From: DYFX01 sp964400625
Lineage (GTDB): Bacteria > Patescibacteriota > Patescibacteriia > SG8-24 > DYFX01
Length of the DNA stretch: 46,485 bases
Assembly (NCBI GenBank): GCA_964400625.1
Contig: CAYNUS010000009.1
Span: forward strand, 1 to 46,485
Direction of reading: 5' to 3'
The notes beneath the pieces are model-generated. The model was not told the origin of the DNA. It did not search any database and was given only the letters and a program-made list of their open reading frames with translations. The position numbers and the translations under genes were made by a program. Positions 9,391-16,365 of the stretch are shown piece by piece. How positions within the stretch are numbered: the first letter of the stretch is position 1; the number at the start of each line of letters is the position of its first letter.

Positions 9391-10197
9391 ATGACGACCG
9401 CAGGCATCGATTTCGGATCCACCCTCACGAAGGCGTTCTGGCGGACGGACGGCGGCGATCGTTTCGTCACGGCCGATGCCGCCGGCATCGACGACATGAT
9501 CGAGAGGCTGCAAGGCGACGGCGTGCGGAAGCTTCGGCTGACCGGCACCGGCGCCGCGCGCGCCAGCGCCCGCCTCATGGAACGCTTCCCGCGGGTCGCT
9601 CTCGCCCCGGACGGCGCGATCGACGACGAGATCCGCCTGCAGGCCCTCGGCGCGCGGTACCTCATGGGCAAGGCGCCCAGGAGGATGCTGGTCGCGTCGA
9701 TCGGCACCGGCGTCTCCTACGCGAAGGTCTCCGGCCGCAAGGCCGTGCGGCACCCGCTCGGCAGCTGCCACGGCGGCGGGACGATCCTCGGCCTCGGCCG
9801 CATCGTCGGCGCGAACACCTTCCGGGAGATCGAGGAGGCCGCCGGCTCGGCCGAACCAGGCGACCTGCTCGTGAAGCACAAGCTCCCCGAGACGGCCGGT
9901 TCGCCGGTCGGCGAGCTCGTCATCGCGCACTTCTGGAAGGAAGGCGCGAGCTTCGAGGAGGAGTGCGCCAGCGTCTTCAACTTCGCGGCCTGCTCCATCG
10001 TGAAGGACCTCGCCGTGCTGACCGCGATCCCGTTCAGTCCCAAGGACATCGCGGTGGTCGGCACCGTCGCCGATTCGCGGGTCTTCCGCCGCTTCCTCGG
10101 GCGCTGGGCGCCGATGCTGAAGGGCTGCCGCCTGCACTTCCCGGCGCAGGGCGGTTTCGCCGCCGCCGTCGGGGCTTGGATCGACATCGCACGGTAA
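9391..10197 (+). CDS. coaW: Type II pantothenate kinase
   Basis: 268 aa, the usual length of the short bacterial type II enzymes (Staphylococcus CoaW, related to eukaryotic PanK/Fumble). Acetate-kinase/actin-fold motifs are visible: GIDFGSTLTKAFW at residues 5-17 (phosphate 1), RLTGTGAAR, ASIGTGVSYA near residue 108, LGSCHGGGTILGLG, and the C-terminal VGTVADSRVFRRFL and GGFAAAVGAWI. It phosphorylates pantothenate, the first step of coenzyme A synthesis. No other CoA gene is nearby, so it may feed on scavenged pantothenate. It has its own promoter, a ribosome-binding site (GGAGG) and a terminator, so it is a single-gene unit. Confidence 0.85.
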   Translation: MTTAGIDFGSTLTKAFWRTDGGDRFVTADAAGIDDMIERLQGDGVRKLRLTGTGAARASARLMERFPRVALAPDGAIDDEIRLQALGARYLMGKAPRRMLVASIGTGVSYAKVSGRKAVRHPLGSCHGGGTILGLGRIVGANTFREIEEAAGSAEPGDLLVKHKLPETAGSPVGELVIAHFWKEGASFEEECASVFNFAACSIVKDLAVLTAIPFSPKDIAVVGTVADSRVFRRFLGRWAPMLKGCRLHFPAQGGFAAAVGAWIDIAR

Positions 10198-10198
10198 G

Positions 10199-10222
10199 CC
10201 GCCTCGCCTGAGGCGGTTTTTT
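10199..10222 (+). terminator. Terminator after coaW
   Basis: 7-bp stem (10199-10205 / 10210-10216, loop GCCT) followed by six T residues. Confidence 0.88.
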
Positions 10223-10230
10223 CGACGACG

Positions 10231-10254
10231 AAAAAAGGAGCCGGAGGCTCCTTT
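10231..10254 (-). terminator. Terminator after the 189-aa hypothetical gene
   Basis: 9-bp stem (10234-10242 / 10246-10254, loop of 3) followed on the minus strand by T residues. Its upstream arm touches the stop codon. Confidence 0.85.
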
Positions 10255-10823
10255 CAGACGGGCGTGACGCCCTTGAAGATCTTCGGGATCGGCCCGATGC
10301 CGCCGGGCAGATGGCTGCCGAGCGCGATCCGGAAATCGGTCCCGATCTCGAGGCCTTCGGCCGCGGCCTGCGCCAGGGCGCAGCAGCGGTGCGTGCCTTC
10401 CGCGATGACGATGCCGTCGTCGGTGAGGACGCCGATGACCGTCGTCGACGCGGGGAAGGAGGCCTTCAGCCGCGCGACGTAGGCCTGCTGCACGGACGTG
10501 AGGCGTCGCGCGATGACGGCGAACTCCGGCGTGGGGCCCGCGTCGCCGTAGGTCTGTTCGATCCATCCCTGGAACGGCCCGCCGCGGAAGCGCGGGACCG
10601 TCCGGAGCGGATCGGCGACGCGGTAGAGCCACCAGGAGCGCTCTTCCATCCGGAACGGGGGAAGATACGTCCGGCGCCACGCTTCCCAGGTCTCGAACCC
10701 GCGCGAGCGCGCGATGCCGAGCCAGTGCGGATCGGAGCCTTCGCTCTCGCGCCAGAACCCGAAGGCGTCGTGGAACGTGAGCGGGCGGAGGTAATCCAGG
10801 CCGACAAAGGACGCTTCTCGCAT
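10254..10823 (-). CDS. Hypothetical protein with a ParB-like EGTHR motif
   Basis: 189 aa from the ATG at 10823. I do not recognise the family. The N-terminal half is rich in Trp, Tyr and Phe (FWRESEGSDPHWLG, YLPPF, SWWLYRVADP). Near residue 150 VIAEGTHRCCALAQAA resembles the 'DGxHR' segment of ParB/sulfiredoxin-fold proteins, so a nucleotide- or DNA-handling fold is possible. The start is fixed by a promoter with TTGACG-17-TACGCT whose -10 ends 7 nt before the ATG, so the mRNA should be leaderless. An in-frame ATG 36 nt further upstream lies within the promoter and was rejected. Confidence 0.7.
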   Translation of the reverse strand: MREASFVGLDYLRPLTFHDAFGFWRESEGSDPHWLGIARSRGFETWEAWRRTYLPPFRMEERSWWLYRVADPLRTVPRFRGGPFQGWIEQTYGDAGPTPEFAVIARRLTSVQQAYVARLKASFPASTTVIGVLTDDGIVIAEGTHRCCALAQAAAEGLEIGTDFRIALGSHLPGGIGPIPKIFKGVTPV

Positions 10824-10830
10824 GGACCGG

Positions 10831-10859
10831 AGCGTAGACGAAAAAGACCCGTCCGTCAA
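10831..10859 (-). promoter_or_regulatory. Leaderless promoter of the 189-aa gene
   Basis: Minus strand TTGACG (10854-10859), 17-bp spacer, TACGCT (10831-10836), then 7 nt to the ATG. It overlaps the terminator of the upstream gene. Confidence 0.65.
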
Positions 10860-10865
10860 CGGGTC
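10841..10865 (-). terminator. Terminator after HhH protein gene
   Basis: 6-bp stem GACCCG/CGGGTC (10846-10851 / 10860-10865) followed by five T residues on the minus strand; the stop codon of the HhH gene lies inside it. Confidence 0.65.
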
Positions 10866-11152
10866 TCCCTCCGGAACTTCAGCCCGAGCCTGCGCATCGC
10901 CGCCTTCAGAAGGCCGATGCCTTTCTTGCCCATGCCATGCAGCCCCGCGACCTCCTTTTCCGTCCGCTCCGCCAGGCGCGCGAGCGAATGGATGCCGGCG
11001 GCGTCGAGCGCGCGGAGCGCCGGCGCTCCGAGGCCTTCCGGCAAGTCGTTGCCCATGAGCAGCTTCTTCCGCTGACCAGGCCAGCAGACGGGACAGGTCA
11101 GGCAGCGGCTGCTTTTCTCGAACACGTGGCCGCGCGAACAGGTCTTCTTCAT
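10856..11152 (-). CDS. Small zinc-ribbon/helix-hairpin-helix protein (RpoA C-terminal-domain-like)
   Basis: 98 aa from the ATG at 11152. The N-terminus (CSRGHVFEKSSRCLTCPVCW) has CxxxH and CxxCPxC cysteines typical of a small zinc site. The rest is a helix-hairpin-helix unit (LGAPALRALDAAGIHSLARLAERTEKEVAGLHGMGKKGIGLLKAAMRRLGLKF) that resembles the DNA-binding C-terminal domain of RNA polymerase alpha. Stand-alone proteins of this design are widespread in bacteria and annotated only as RpoA-CTD-like; the function is unknown but nucleic-acid binding is likely. A TATACT -10 at 11161-11166 ends 8 nt before the ATG, implying a leaderless mRNA. Confidence 0.75.
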   Translation of the reverse strand: MKKTCSRGHVFEKSSRCLTCPVCWPGQRKKLLMGNDLPEGLGAPALRALDAAGIHSLARLAERTEKEVAGLHGMGKKGIGLLKAAMRRLGLKFRRETR

Positions 11153-11167
11153 ATGCGTGCAGTATAG

Positions 11168-11188
11168 CAAAACTCCCCTTGCGGGGAG
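11168..11188 (-). terminator. Terminator after rplS
   Basis: 6-bp or longer stem (11173-11178 / 11183-11188, loop TTGC) followed on the minus strand by a T run that runs into the -10 element of the next gene. Confidence 0.8.
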
Positions 11189-11195
11189 CGTTCGC

Positions 11196-11516
11196 TTACT
11201 TGGTCTTTTCCTCGATGTTCTTCTCCTTCAGGCGCTTCTTGGAGTCGCGCAGGAAGTAGAGCTTGGCCTTGCGGACCTGGGCCTGCCGGACCGGTTCGAT
11301 CTTGGCGATCGAGGGGAGGTTCAGCGGGAAGATCTTCTCGACGCCGACGCCGCCGGAGACCTTGCGGACCGTCATCGACTTGGAGACGCCGGCGCCGCGC
11401 ATCTTGAGGACCATGCCCTCGAAGATCTGGATGCGCTCCTTTTCCTCGCCCTTCGGCGTGGTTTCCTTGATTTTCTGGTGGACCCGAACGGTCATTCCAG
11501 GCTTAATGTCGATCAT
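11196..11516 (-). CDS. rplS: 50S ribosomal protein L19
   Basis: 106 aa. Typical L19 features are the start DIKPGMTVRVHQKIKE, the segment RIQIFEGMVLKMRGAGVSKSMTVRKVSGGVGVEKIFPLNLPSI and the basic end RKAKLYFLRD. It sits at the 30S-50S interface. It overlaps the 3' end of the CMP kinase gene by 14 nt, and that gene overlaps the pseudouridine synthase gene by 11 nt, so the three form one tightly packed operon. The usual partners (trmD, rimM, rpsP) are not here. A terminator follows. Confidence 0.97.
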   Translation of the reverse strand: MIDIKPGMTVRVHQKIKETTPKGEEKERIQIFEGMVLKMRGAGVSKSMTVRKVSGGVGVEKIFPLNLPSIAKIEPVRQAQVRKAKLYFLRDSKKRLKEKNIEEKTK

Positions 11517-12051
11517 AGGTGACGAGTGATGCGATCAGGTCGGACACGTCTTGAGGGGTGTACCGATCCGTTTGAATGACCGCATCATAGTACGCGGTCG
11601 ATGAGGTGTCAAGGCCGTAGAGGGTCCGGAGCCGGACCCGGATCTCCCGCTCCCGCTGGGCGCTCATTTTCAGGGCTTTCGCCACCGAAATGCCGTCCCG
11701 CCGGGCCACCCGCTTGGCGCTTTCCTTGGGGTCGACCGTGAGGAAGATCTTGAGGGCGGGGATGCGCAGTTTCTTGGCCAGATAGGCCGAGGCGCGGCCG
11801 TCGAGGACGACGCCGCCCTTCTTGGCGGCCGCCATCATGCGATGGTCGAGCTCCTTGTCGAACTCCGGGTGCTTGGCGGCGTACCGGCCGAGGTCGATCA
11901 GGCTCATCTTGCGCTCCTTCGCGACCGCGCGGAACTGGTCGCCCGCGCTGACGTGCGCGAGCTTGAAGCGCTTGGCGACGTTCGCGGCGGCGGTTGACTT
12001 CCCCGACCCCGCGAGACCGCAGATGATGATGACCGGCTTCTTACTTGGCAT
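11503..12051 (-). CDS. cmk: Archaeal-type CMP/dCMP kinase
   Basis: 182 aa. The P-loop IIICGLAGSGKSTAAANVAKRF is followed by LAHVSAGDQFRAVAKERKMSLIDLGRYAAKHPEFDKELDHRM, then VVLDGRASAYLAKK and a lid segment (VDPKESAKRVARRDGISVAKAL). This ordering (HVSAGD.FR..A.ER.MSL.. and D.ELD.R) is that of the short archaeal cytidylate kinases rather than the 220-aa bacterial Cmk. It phosphorylates CMP and dCMP to diphosphates. Short kinases of this type occur in CPR genomes. It overlaps the genes on both sides, implying translational coupling. Another small nucleotide kinase of the AAA_18 type cannot be excluded. Confidence 0.82.
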   Translation of the reverse strand: MPSKKPVIIICGLAGSGKSTAAANVAKRFKLAHVSAGDQFRAVAKERKMSLIDLGRYAAKHPEFDKELDHRMMAAAKKGGVVLDGRASAYLAKKLRIPALKIFLTVDPKESAKRVARRDGISVAKALKMSAQREREIRVRLRTLYGLDTSSTAYYDAVIQTDRYTPQDVSDLIASLVTYDRH

Positions 12052-12976
12052 GGCGTGCCCTTAGCGCTTCGATGACGGAATGCAGGTCCTCCGGGAGCTC
12101 CGAGCGGTACTCGTGGCGCTTGCCGTCGAGGTCCGTGAACCCGAGCGCGGCGGCGTGGAGGAAGAGGCGGACGTTGCGGAGCGAGGTCGTCTCCTGCTTG
12201 GGCGTGCCGTAGAGGCCGTCGCCGACGAGGGAGTGGCCGATGGACTTCATGTGGACGCGCACTTGGTGCATGCGGCCGGTCTCGGTGCGCACCTTCACGA
12301 GCGTGGCCTGCGGGAAGCGTTCGAGGACGTCGTAATGGCTGACCGCGTCCTTGTCGCCTTCCTGCGCTTCGGTGCGGGCGCTCATGCGTCCGCGGCCCTT
12401 CTTGCGGCCGATGGGCGTCCGGATGACGTCGAAGTCCTTCACGACCTTGCCGTAGACCAGCGCGAGATACTCCTTCGTGATGTCGTGCGCCTGGAACTGC
12501 TTCTTGAGGCTCTCGAACATCTTCTTCGTCTTCGCGACGACCATGAGCCCGGAGGCTTCGCGGTCGAGACGGTGCACGATGCCCGGGCGCTCCTTGGCGT
12601 CGCCGACCTTCTTGATCTCAGGCGCGTGCTTCACGAGGAAGTCGACGAGCGTGGAGGTCTTCTGCGTGGGCGCGGGATGCACGAGGAGACCCGTGGGCTT
12701 CTCGATCACCAGGTAGTCGTCCGTCTCGTCGACGATCTTCACGCCGGCGACCTCCGCCGTCTTGGAGGAAGCCTTCTTCTTGGAAGCGCCTTCGAGCTCG
12801 ACGACGTCGCCGTCCTTCACGGCGTAGTGGGACTTGGCCTTCTTGCCGTTCACCGAAACTCCGCCCTCCTTGATGAGCTTCTGGAAGGCGGTGCGGGAGC
12901 GATCCGAATCCTGCTGGGCGAGCCAGGCGTCCAGGCGTTCTCCGGCCTCATGTTCGGGCACGACGTAGTTCTTCAT
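12041..12976 (-). CDS. RluA-family rRNA pseudouridine synthase
   Basis: 311 aa from the ATG at 12976 (MKNYVVPEHEAGERLDAWLAQ). An N-terminal S4 RNA-binding domain (about residues 1-75) is followed by the catalytic domain with the RluA signature GIVHRLDREASGLMVVAKT, whose Asp is the nucleophile, and a C-terminal TGRMHQVRVHMKSIGHSLVGDGLYG segment. It isomerises uridines, most likely in 23S rRNA as RluD/RluC do; the exact target cannot be read. A TACCCT -10 (12983-12988) ends 6 nt before this ATG, favouring it over an in-frame ATG 36 nt upstream. Confidence 0.92.
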   Translation of the reverse strand: MKNYVVPEHEAGERLDAWLAQQDSDRSRTAFQKLIKEGGVSVNGKKAKSHYAVKDGDVVELEGASKKKASSKTAEVAGVKIVDETDDYLVIEKPTGLLVHPAPTQKTSTLVDFLVKHAPEIKKVGDAKERPGIVHRLDREASGLMVVAKTKKMFESLKKQFQAHDITKEYLALVYGKVVKDFDVIRTPIGRKKGRGRMSARTEAQEGDKDAVSHYDVLERFPQATLVKVRTETGRMHQVRVHMKSIGHSLVGDGLYGTPKQETTSLRNVRLFLHAAALGFTDLDGKRHEYRSELPEDLHSVIEALRARHAK

Positions 12977-13042
12977 AACGGCAGGGTACCGGAAACCGCT
13001 TGAAAAAGCCATTTTCCCGTCTTATGGCTTTGCGCCCCTCCC

Positions 13043-13147
13043 TGTCATCCCGGCCGAGCGTAGCGAGAGCCGGGACCCATTTCCATATGAGGACATACGA
13101 CGTCCTGTTCCTGGCGGTATGGGATTCCAGCGTTCGCTGGAATGACA
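13043..13147 (+). repeat. MITE-like palindromic repeat A
   Basis: A roughly 105-bp element starting TGTCATCC and ending GGAATGACA, with a hairpin at each end (CCGGC..GCCGG type and a CAGCG/CGCTG arm) and a less paired middle. It aligns over its whole length with the reverse complement of 14459-14551, including the last 23 bp exactly. The two copies flank 13174-14392 in inverted orientation. Confidence 0.75.
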
Positions 13148-13173
13148 CGGTGAAAGAAAAAAAGACCGCGCGT

Positions 13174-13659
13174 TCAGGAGAGCCTGACGGCGCGGATGAG
13201 CTTGGCCAAGGTACGGTCGAAGGCGTCGAGGAGGACGGTGCGGAGCGGCGGGAAGTCGCGGGTCATGATCATGACGGCGTCCCGCGCGTTGGCGTGGAGG
13301 GAGCGGAAGCTGTAGGCCCGCGCCTGTTTCGCGCGTCCCCGGTAGAGGACGTCGTCGGGGATGAGGCGATGGAAGGCCGCGAGCTCGCGCGCGACGTCTT
13401 CGGGGGCGAGGGGCGCGTCGGCGCCGTTTTCCCAGCCCTGCCGGACGAGATCGTCGTGGATCTCGCTGAAGAGGCGGAAGAAGCCGAAGACGTTCCTGTT
13501 GGCGCCCAGCTGCTGCGACTCTCCGGTGAAGAGCCGCTTGACCGGGTGCCAGTCGGGGAGGCCTTCGGCGAAGGCCTTCGCGAGATGATCGCTCGGGAGG
13601 GGCTTGCCCTCCAGCACGTCTCCGCAGAACACGACCGGGTCAATGTACAGCTCGTGCAT
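13174..13659 (-). CDS. Hypothetical protein
   Basis: 161 aa from the ATG at 13659, chosen because a GGAGGAG ribosome-binding site lies 7 nt upstream. The product is soluble and mixed alpha-helical in appearance (GFFRLFSEIHDDLVRQGWENG, ARELAAFHRLIPDDVLYRGRAKQARAYSFRSLHANARDAVMIMTRDFPPLRTVLLDAFDRTLAKLIRA). There is no signal peptide, membrane segment or motif I recognise. It lies between two inverted MITE-like repeats and is transcribed divergently from the next gene. Confidence 0.6.
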   Translation of the reverse strand: MHELYIDPVVFCGDVLEGKPLPSDHLAKAFAEGLPDWHPVKRLFTGESQQLGANRNVFGFFRLFSEIHDDLVRQGWENGADAPLAPEDVARELAAFHRLIPDDVLYRGRAKQARAYSFRSLHANARDAVMIMTRDFPPLRTVLLDAFDRTLAKLIRAVRLS

Positions 13660-13766
13660 GTGCGACTCCTCCGAAACCCCTTCCGGGGGCGCGCCCGCCA
13701 CGGGCGAACGCGAGACCGTACCCGAAAATCGCGTTCCTGTCAAGTCCGGCCCGGCGTCATCGGAAG

Positions 13767-13795
13767 TTGACAAAATCGCGAAATTATGCTAAATT
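13767..13795 (+). promoter_or_regulatory. Promoter of the 189-aa coiled-coil-like protein gene
   Basis: TTGACA (13767-13772), 17-bp spacer, TAAATT (13790-13795); TATGCT at 13785-13790 and TATAAG at 13795-13800 are alternative -10 elements with poorer spacing. Confidence 0.65.
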
Positions 13796-13822
13796 ATAAG
13801 GGTATTCAGGCCCGAAATCCCT

Positions 13823-14392
13823 ATGAAAAACAACCACGAATCCATGCCGAACCAAGCCCCGGAGCCTAAAAAGCCCGAGTTTTCGGAGGATGACATCGAG
13901 TCGCTGGTGGCGTCGTTCAAGGAGGGCCGTTCCGAGGAGGAACAGCGCGAGAGTTCCGCATCCATCGAATCGATGATCGCGGAGACGCTCGGCGACCTCG
14001 ACGAGAAGGAGCGTCAGTCGAAGGTCGAGCGCACGGGCATCGTCTATACGGAAGCCGCGAAGGCCGCGGAGGCCGTCATGAAGGAGAACCTCAACATGGC
14101 CCTGCAGATGGCCGACACGCCGGAAGGCGCCATCCTGCTCATCAACCCGGTACAGGAGAAGCTGCAGAAGACCCTCGACCCCGCCGGCGGTTTCAGCAAG
14201 CTGCATGAGGATCCCAAGATCCAGCAGCTCTACAAGGTCTTCACCGACAAGATCCGCCACGAGGCGGTCGTCGCCGTGACGACCGGCATCGAGAAGGAGC
14301 TCGAAGGCGCCACCGATCCGGAGCGCATCTCCAGCCTCCACAAGCTGCTTGAATCCGTCGAAAAGTCCGACCCCGGCGGCGACAAGGAATAA
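13823..14392 (+). CDS. Hypothetical acidic helical protein
   Basis: 189 aa, strongly charged (Glu, Lys, Asp) and almost free of aromatic residues. The first 70 residues are probably disordered or helical (EPKKPEFSEDDIESLVASFKEGRSEEEQRESSASIESM), followed by likely amphipathic helices (TEAAKAAEAVMKENLNMALQMAD, GIEKELEGATDPERISSLHKLLESVEKS). No cysteine, signal or membrane segment is seen. I do not recognise the family. It has its own strong promoter (TTGACA at 13767) and a terminator at 14399, so it is expressed as a single-gene unit, perhaps at high level. Confidence 0.75.
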   Translation: MKNNHESMPNQAPEPKKPEFSEDDIESLVASFKEGRSEEEQRESSASIESMIAETLGDLDEKERQSKVERTGIVYTEAAKAAEAVMKENLNMALQMADTPEGAILLINPVQEKLQKTLDPAGGFSKLHEDPKIQQLYKVFTDKIRHEAVVAVTTGIEKELEGATDPERISSLHKLLESVEKSDPGGDKE

Positions 14393-14398
14393 AAGTTG

Positions 14399-14422
14399 AA
14401 ACCGCCCTCCGGGGCGGTTTTG
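14399..14422 (+). terminator. Terminator after 13823-14392
   Basis: 9-bp stem (14399-14407 / 14412-14420, loop TCCG) ending in a short T run. Confidence 0.8.
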
Positions 14423-14458
14423 CGTTCCCGACCCCGCCACCTCGCCCGACCCCCTCCA

Positions 14459-14551
14459 GTCATTCCAGCGAACGCTGGAATCCAATACCTTCAAGAATAC
14501 GACGCCCGATGTCCGCGCATGGAAATGGATTCCTGTGTGCGCAGGAATGAC
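14459..14551 (-). repeat. MITE-like palindromic repeat B
   Basis: Starts GTCATTCC and ends GGAATGAC. The left arm is a 10-bp hairpin (CCAGCG/CGCTGG) identical to the right end of repeat A; the right arm is a second hairpin (TTCCTG/CAGGAA). Diverged but colinear with repeat A in the opposite orientation. Confidence 0.75.
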
Positions 14552-14583
14552 ACGAAGAGGAAGCGTCCGTCGCGGCGCGCGGG

Positions 14584-14612
14584 ATGACAAAACGGTTTCC
14601 AGGGGCTTTAAT
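14584..14612 (+). promoter_or_regulatory. tRNA-Ile promoter
   Basis: ATGACA (14584-14589), 17-bp spacer, TTTAAT (14607-14612), predicting a start about 4 nt before the mature tRNA 5' end. Confidence 0.55.
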
Positions 14613-14622
14613 GGAACCGCGC

Positions 14623-14698
14623 GGGCCCGTAGCTCAACGGTCAGAGCACCGAGCTTATATCTCGGCGGTTGATGGTTCGAATCCATCCGGGCCTACCA
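14623..14698 (+). tRNA. tRNA-Ile (anticodon UAU)
   Basis: 76 nt with encoded ACCA end. The acceptor stem is GGGCCCG/CGGGCCT (a G1-U72 wobble closes it), the D arm is TAGCTCAACGGTCAGAGCA, the anticodon arm is CCGAG-CTTATAT-CTCGG with anticodon TAT at 34-36, and the T arm is GATGG-TTCGAAT-CCATC. It reads AUA directly. Most bacteria decode AUA with a CAU tRNA modified by TilS to lysidine, so a UAU isoacceptor is notable. Confidence 0.93.
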
Positions 14699-14707
14699 AA
14701 GATTTCC

Positions 14708-15448
14708 ATGCAGACGTCCTACGACCTCCTCGATCCCATGTTCCTCGCGACGCGCGAGACGTTTCCGGGGGAGAAGAGTTTTCATGAATTGGCGCGCGGG
14801 TTTTTCGCGCGGGAGACGGCCGCGGCGCGCGCGGCGAGGATCGTCGGCGCCTGGGAAGGCGGCGGCGTGCTCGTGCACATGGCGAACCCGGAACAGCTCG
14901 ACGATCTCTTCGCGCATGTCGAGCGCGAGACGCGCGTGCGCTACCTTTCCACGACCTACCTTCAGAAGGACATCCGCACGTCGGTGTACGCCATCGGACG
15001 CGGCACCGGGCTGATCCTCGATCCCGCGCAGGTCCGCGTCGAGCACGTCTCGGTGAACGACTGCCGGAGCGAGACCGACCACCTCGGGCGGCTCGAGGCG
15101 CAGGATGACCTGCGCGTCTCCGATATCGCGGCGCTGCATGCGGCGCTCCTCGAACGCCCGCGCGACGATTGGAACGAGGTGAACGCGAGTTTCGAAGGAC
15201 CGTCGCCCATCCTCGGCTTCTTCGCGCTCGACGGCGTGATGTCGAAGCTCTACGCCGCCGCGCTCCTCATCAAGTCCGGCGGGCTCCTGCCCGTCTTCAC
15301 CTATAACCGCGGAGCGAACCTGCTCGCGCCGTTCGCGCCGTCGCCCGGCGACATCCTCGCGCTGGCCGAGGCGGCGCCGAACCCGCACTTGCGCGCGCGA
15401 TACCGTTCGCTGGCGCCGCTTCTCGAGCAAGAAAAAATCCCGACCTAG
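14708..15448 (+). CDS. Hypothetical protein
   Basis: 246 aa from the ATG at 14708, ten bases after tRNA-Ile. An in-frame ATG at 14669 lies inside the tRNA and was rejected. The sequence is a soluble alpha/beta type (ARIVGAWEGGGVLVHMANPEQLDDLFAHVERETRVRYLSTTYLQKDIRTSVYAIGRGTGLILDPAQVRVEHVSVND is one of several regular stretches read here in outline). Late in the protein is a hydrophobic helix (GVMSKLYAAALLIKSGGLLPVF). No known domain was recognised. It may be transcribed from the tRNA promoter. The stop codon lies within the bidirectional terminator at 15435-15458. Confidence 0.65.
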   Translation: MQTSYDLLDPMFLATRETFPGEKSFHELARGFFARETAAARAARIVGAWEGGGVLVHMANPEQLDDLFAHVERETRVRYLSTTYLQKDIRTSVYAIGRGTGLILDPAQVRVEHVSVNDCRSETDHLGRLEAQDDLRVSDIAALHAALLERPRDDWNEVNASFEGPSPILGFFALDGVMSKLYAAALLIKSGGLLPVFTYNRGANLLAPFAPSPGDILALAEAAPNPHLRARYRSLAPLLEQEKIPT

Positions 15449-15458
15449 GTCGGGATTT
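15435..15458. terminator. Bidirectional terminator between convergent genes
   Basis: 11-bp perfect stem (15435-15445 / 15448-15458) with A and T runs; it serves the plus-strand gene ending at 15448 and the minus-strand gene ending at 15464. Confidence 0.8.
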
Positions 15459-15463
15459 CCGTT

Positions 15464-16327
15464 TCAGACGGAGCGGAGGGTGATCATGGGCTTGCCGCCG
15501 TCCCGCCAGTCGAGGACGGAGCGCTTGGTGTCGAAGACGGGCTTGCCGAGCTTCGAGGCGGCCTCGACGCGCGCGCGGACGTCCGCGCAGTGCTCCCAGC
15601 CGGGGAGCAGGAAGACGCAGTCGCCGGCGCGCTCGAGGATGGCGCGGATCGTGAAGTCGTAGATCGGCTCGGGCACGCGGTAGCCGCCGCTCTCGAAGTA
15701 GCTGGCGTTCATCTGCGGGGTGAAGCAGGCGATGCCGGCGTTCCAGAGCTCGATGGCGGCGTGGCGCGCGGCGTCGATGTTGTCGCGGATCTGCTTCAGG
15801 TCCGGACCTGCGGCGCCTTCGGCCCAGAACGGGCCGTCGAGCACCGCGATACGCAGCTTCGCGGCCGCTTCGTCGAAGTGCGGCTCCTCGCGGAGGCCTT
15901 CGTAGCGGTACGTCATGTGCTTGCGTCCGGCGCGCCACTCGTTGGTCTCGCGCAGGCTCGGGAAGCTCGGCTTGCCGAGGCGCGTCATGAGCTCGATCTC
16001 GCCGCGCCCGCCCGTCGAATCGACGACGTTGCCCGCGCCGGCCAGGAAGTCCATGGCGGGCAGGAGGCGCTTGTCGAAGGCGACGTAGACCGGTTCCTCC
16101 ACGCTCGTGAAGGACTGGAAGTGGTGCGTGTTGAGATGCGGCACGAAGATGGCGTAGCCGTTCTGCCAGAAGGGCACGGCGTACTGCACGGCCGTCCGGA
16201 TGTTCCGGTCGATGGCCGCGTTGTCGGGCTGGCCGTGGGGGCCGGCATAGTACTTGGCCGCGATGTAGCCCAGCTTCGGCGGCCAGGCCGCCGGCTGGGC
16301 GGGGTCTTTCTGTCCGCTCGATGCCAT
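15464..16327 (-). CDS. Tandem DUF4406/nucleoside deoxyribosyltransferase-like protein
   Basis: 287 aa from the ATG at 16327, preceded by an AAGGAG site. Two related halves are visible. The first has LGYIAAKYYAGPHGQPDNAAIDRNIRT... followed by a Trp-rich NGYAIFVPHLNTHHF; the second has LRIAVLDGPFW...QIRDNIDAARHAAIELWNAGIACFTPQMNASYF. Each half follows the pattern 'YIA.PY......N...A...A..LW..G...F.P', which is that of DUF4406 and the nucleoside 2-deoxyribosyltransferase superfamily. Single-domain members are the norm, so a duplication is unusual. A role in nucleotide or nucleoside turnover is possible; catalytic residues cannot be assigned with confidence. Confidence 0.6.
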   Translation of the reverse strand: MASSGQKDPAQPAAWPPKLGYIAAKYYAGPHGQPDNAAIDRNIRTAVQYAVPFWQNGYAIFVPHLNTHHFQSFTSVEEPVYVAFDKRLLPAMDFLAGAGNVVDSTGGRGEIELMTRLGKPSFPSLRETNEWRAGRKHMTYRYEGLREEPHFDEAAAKLRIAVLDGPFWAEGAAGPDLKQIRDNIDAARHAAIELWNAGIACFTPQMNASYFESGGYRVPEPIYDFTIRAILERAGDCVFLLPGWEHCADVRARVEAASKLGKPVFDTKRSVLDWRDGGKPMITLRSV

Positions 16328-16365
16328 GTCGTTCTCCTTATGAAGGTGCTGGCCGGACCTTGGCA

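Noticed and set aside
14669..14707. Upstream ATG for the gene ending at 15448
   Set aside because: It lies within the T arm of tRNA-Ile, so the next ATG (14708) was taken.
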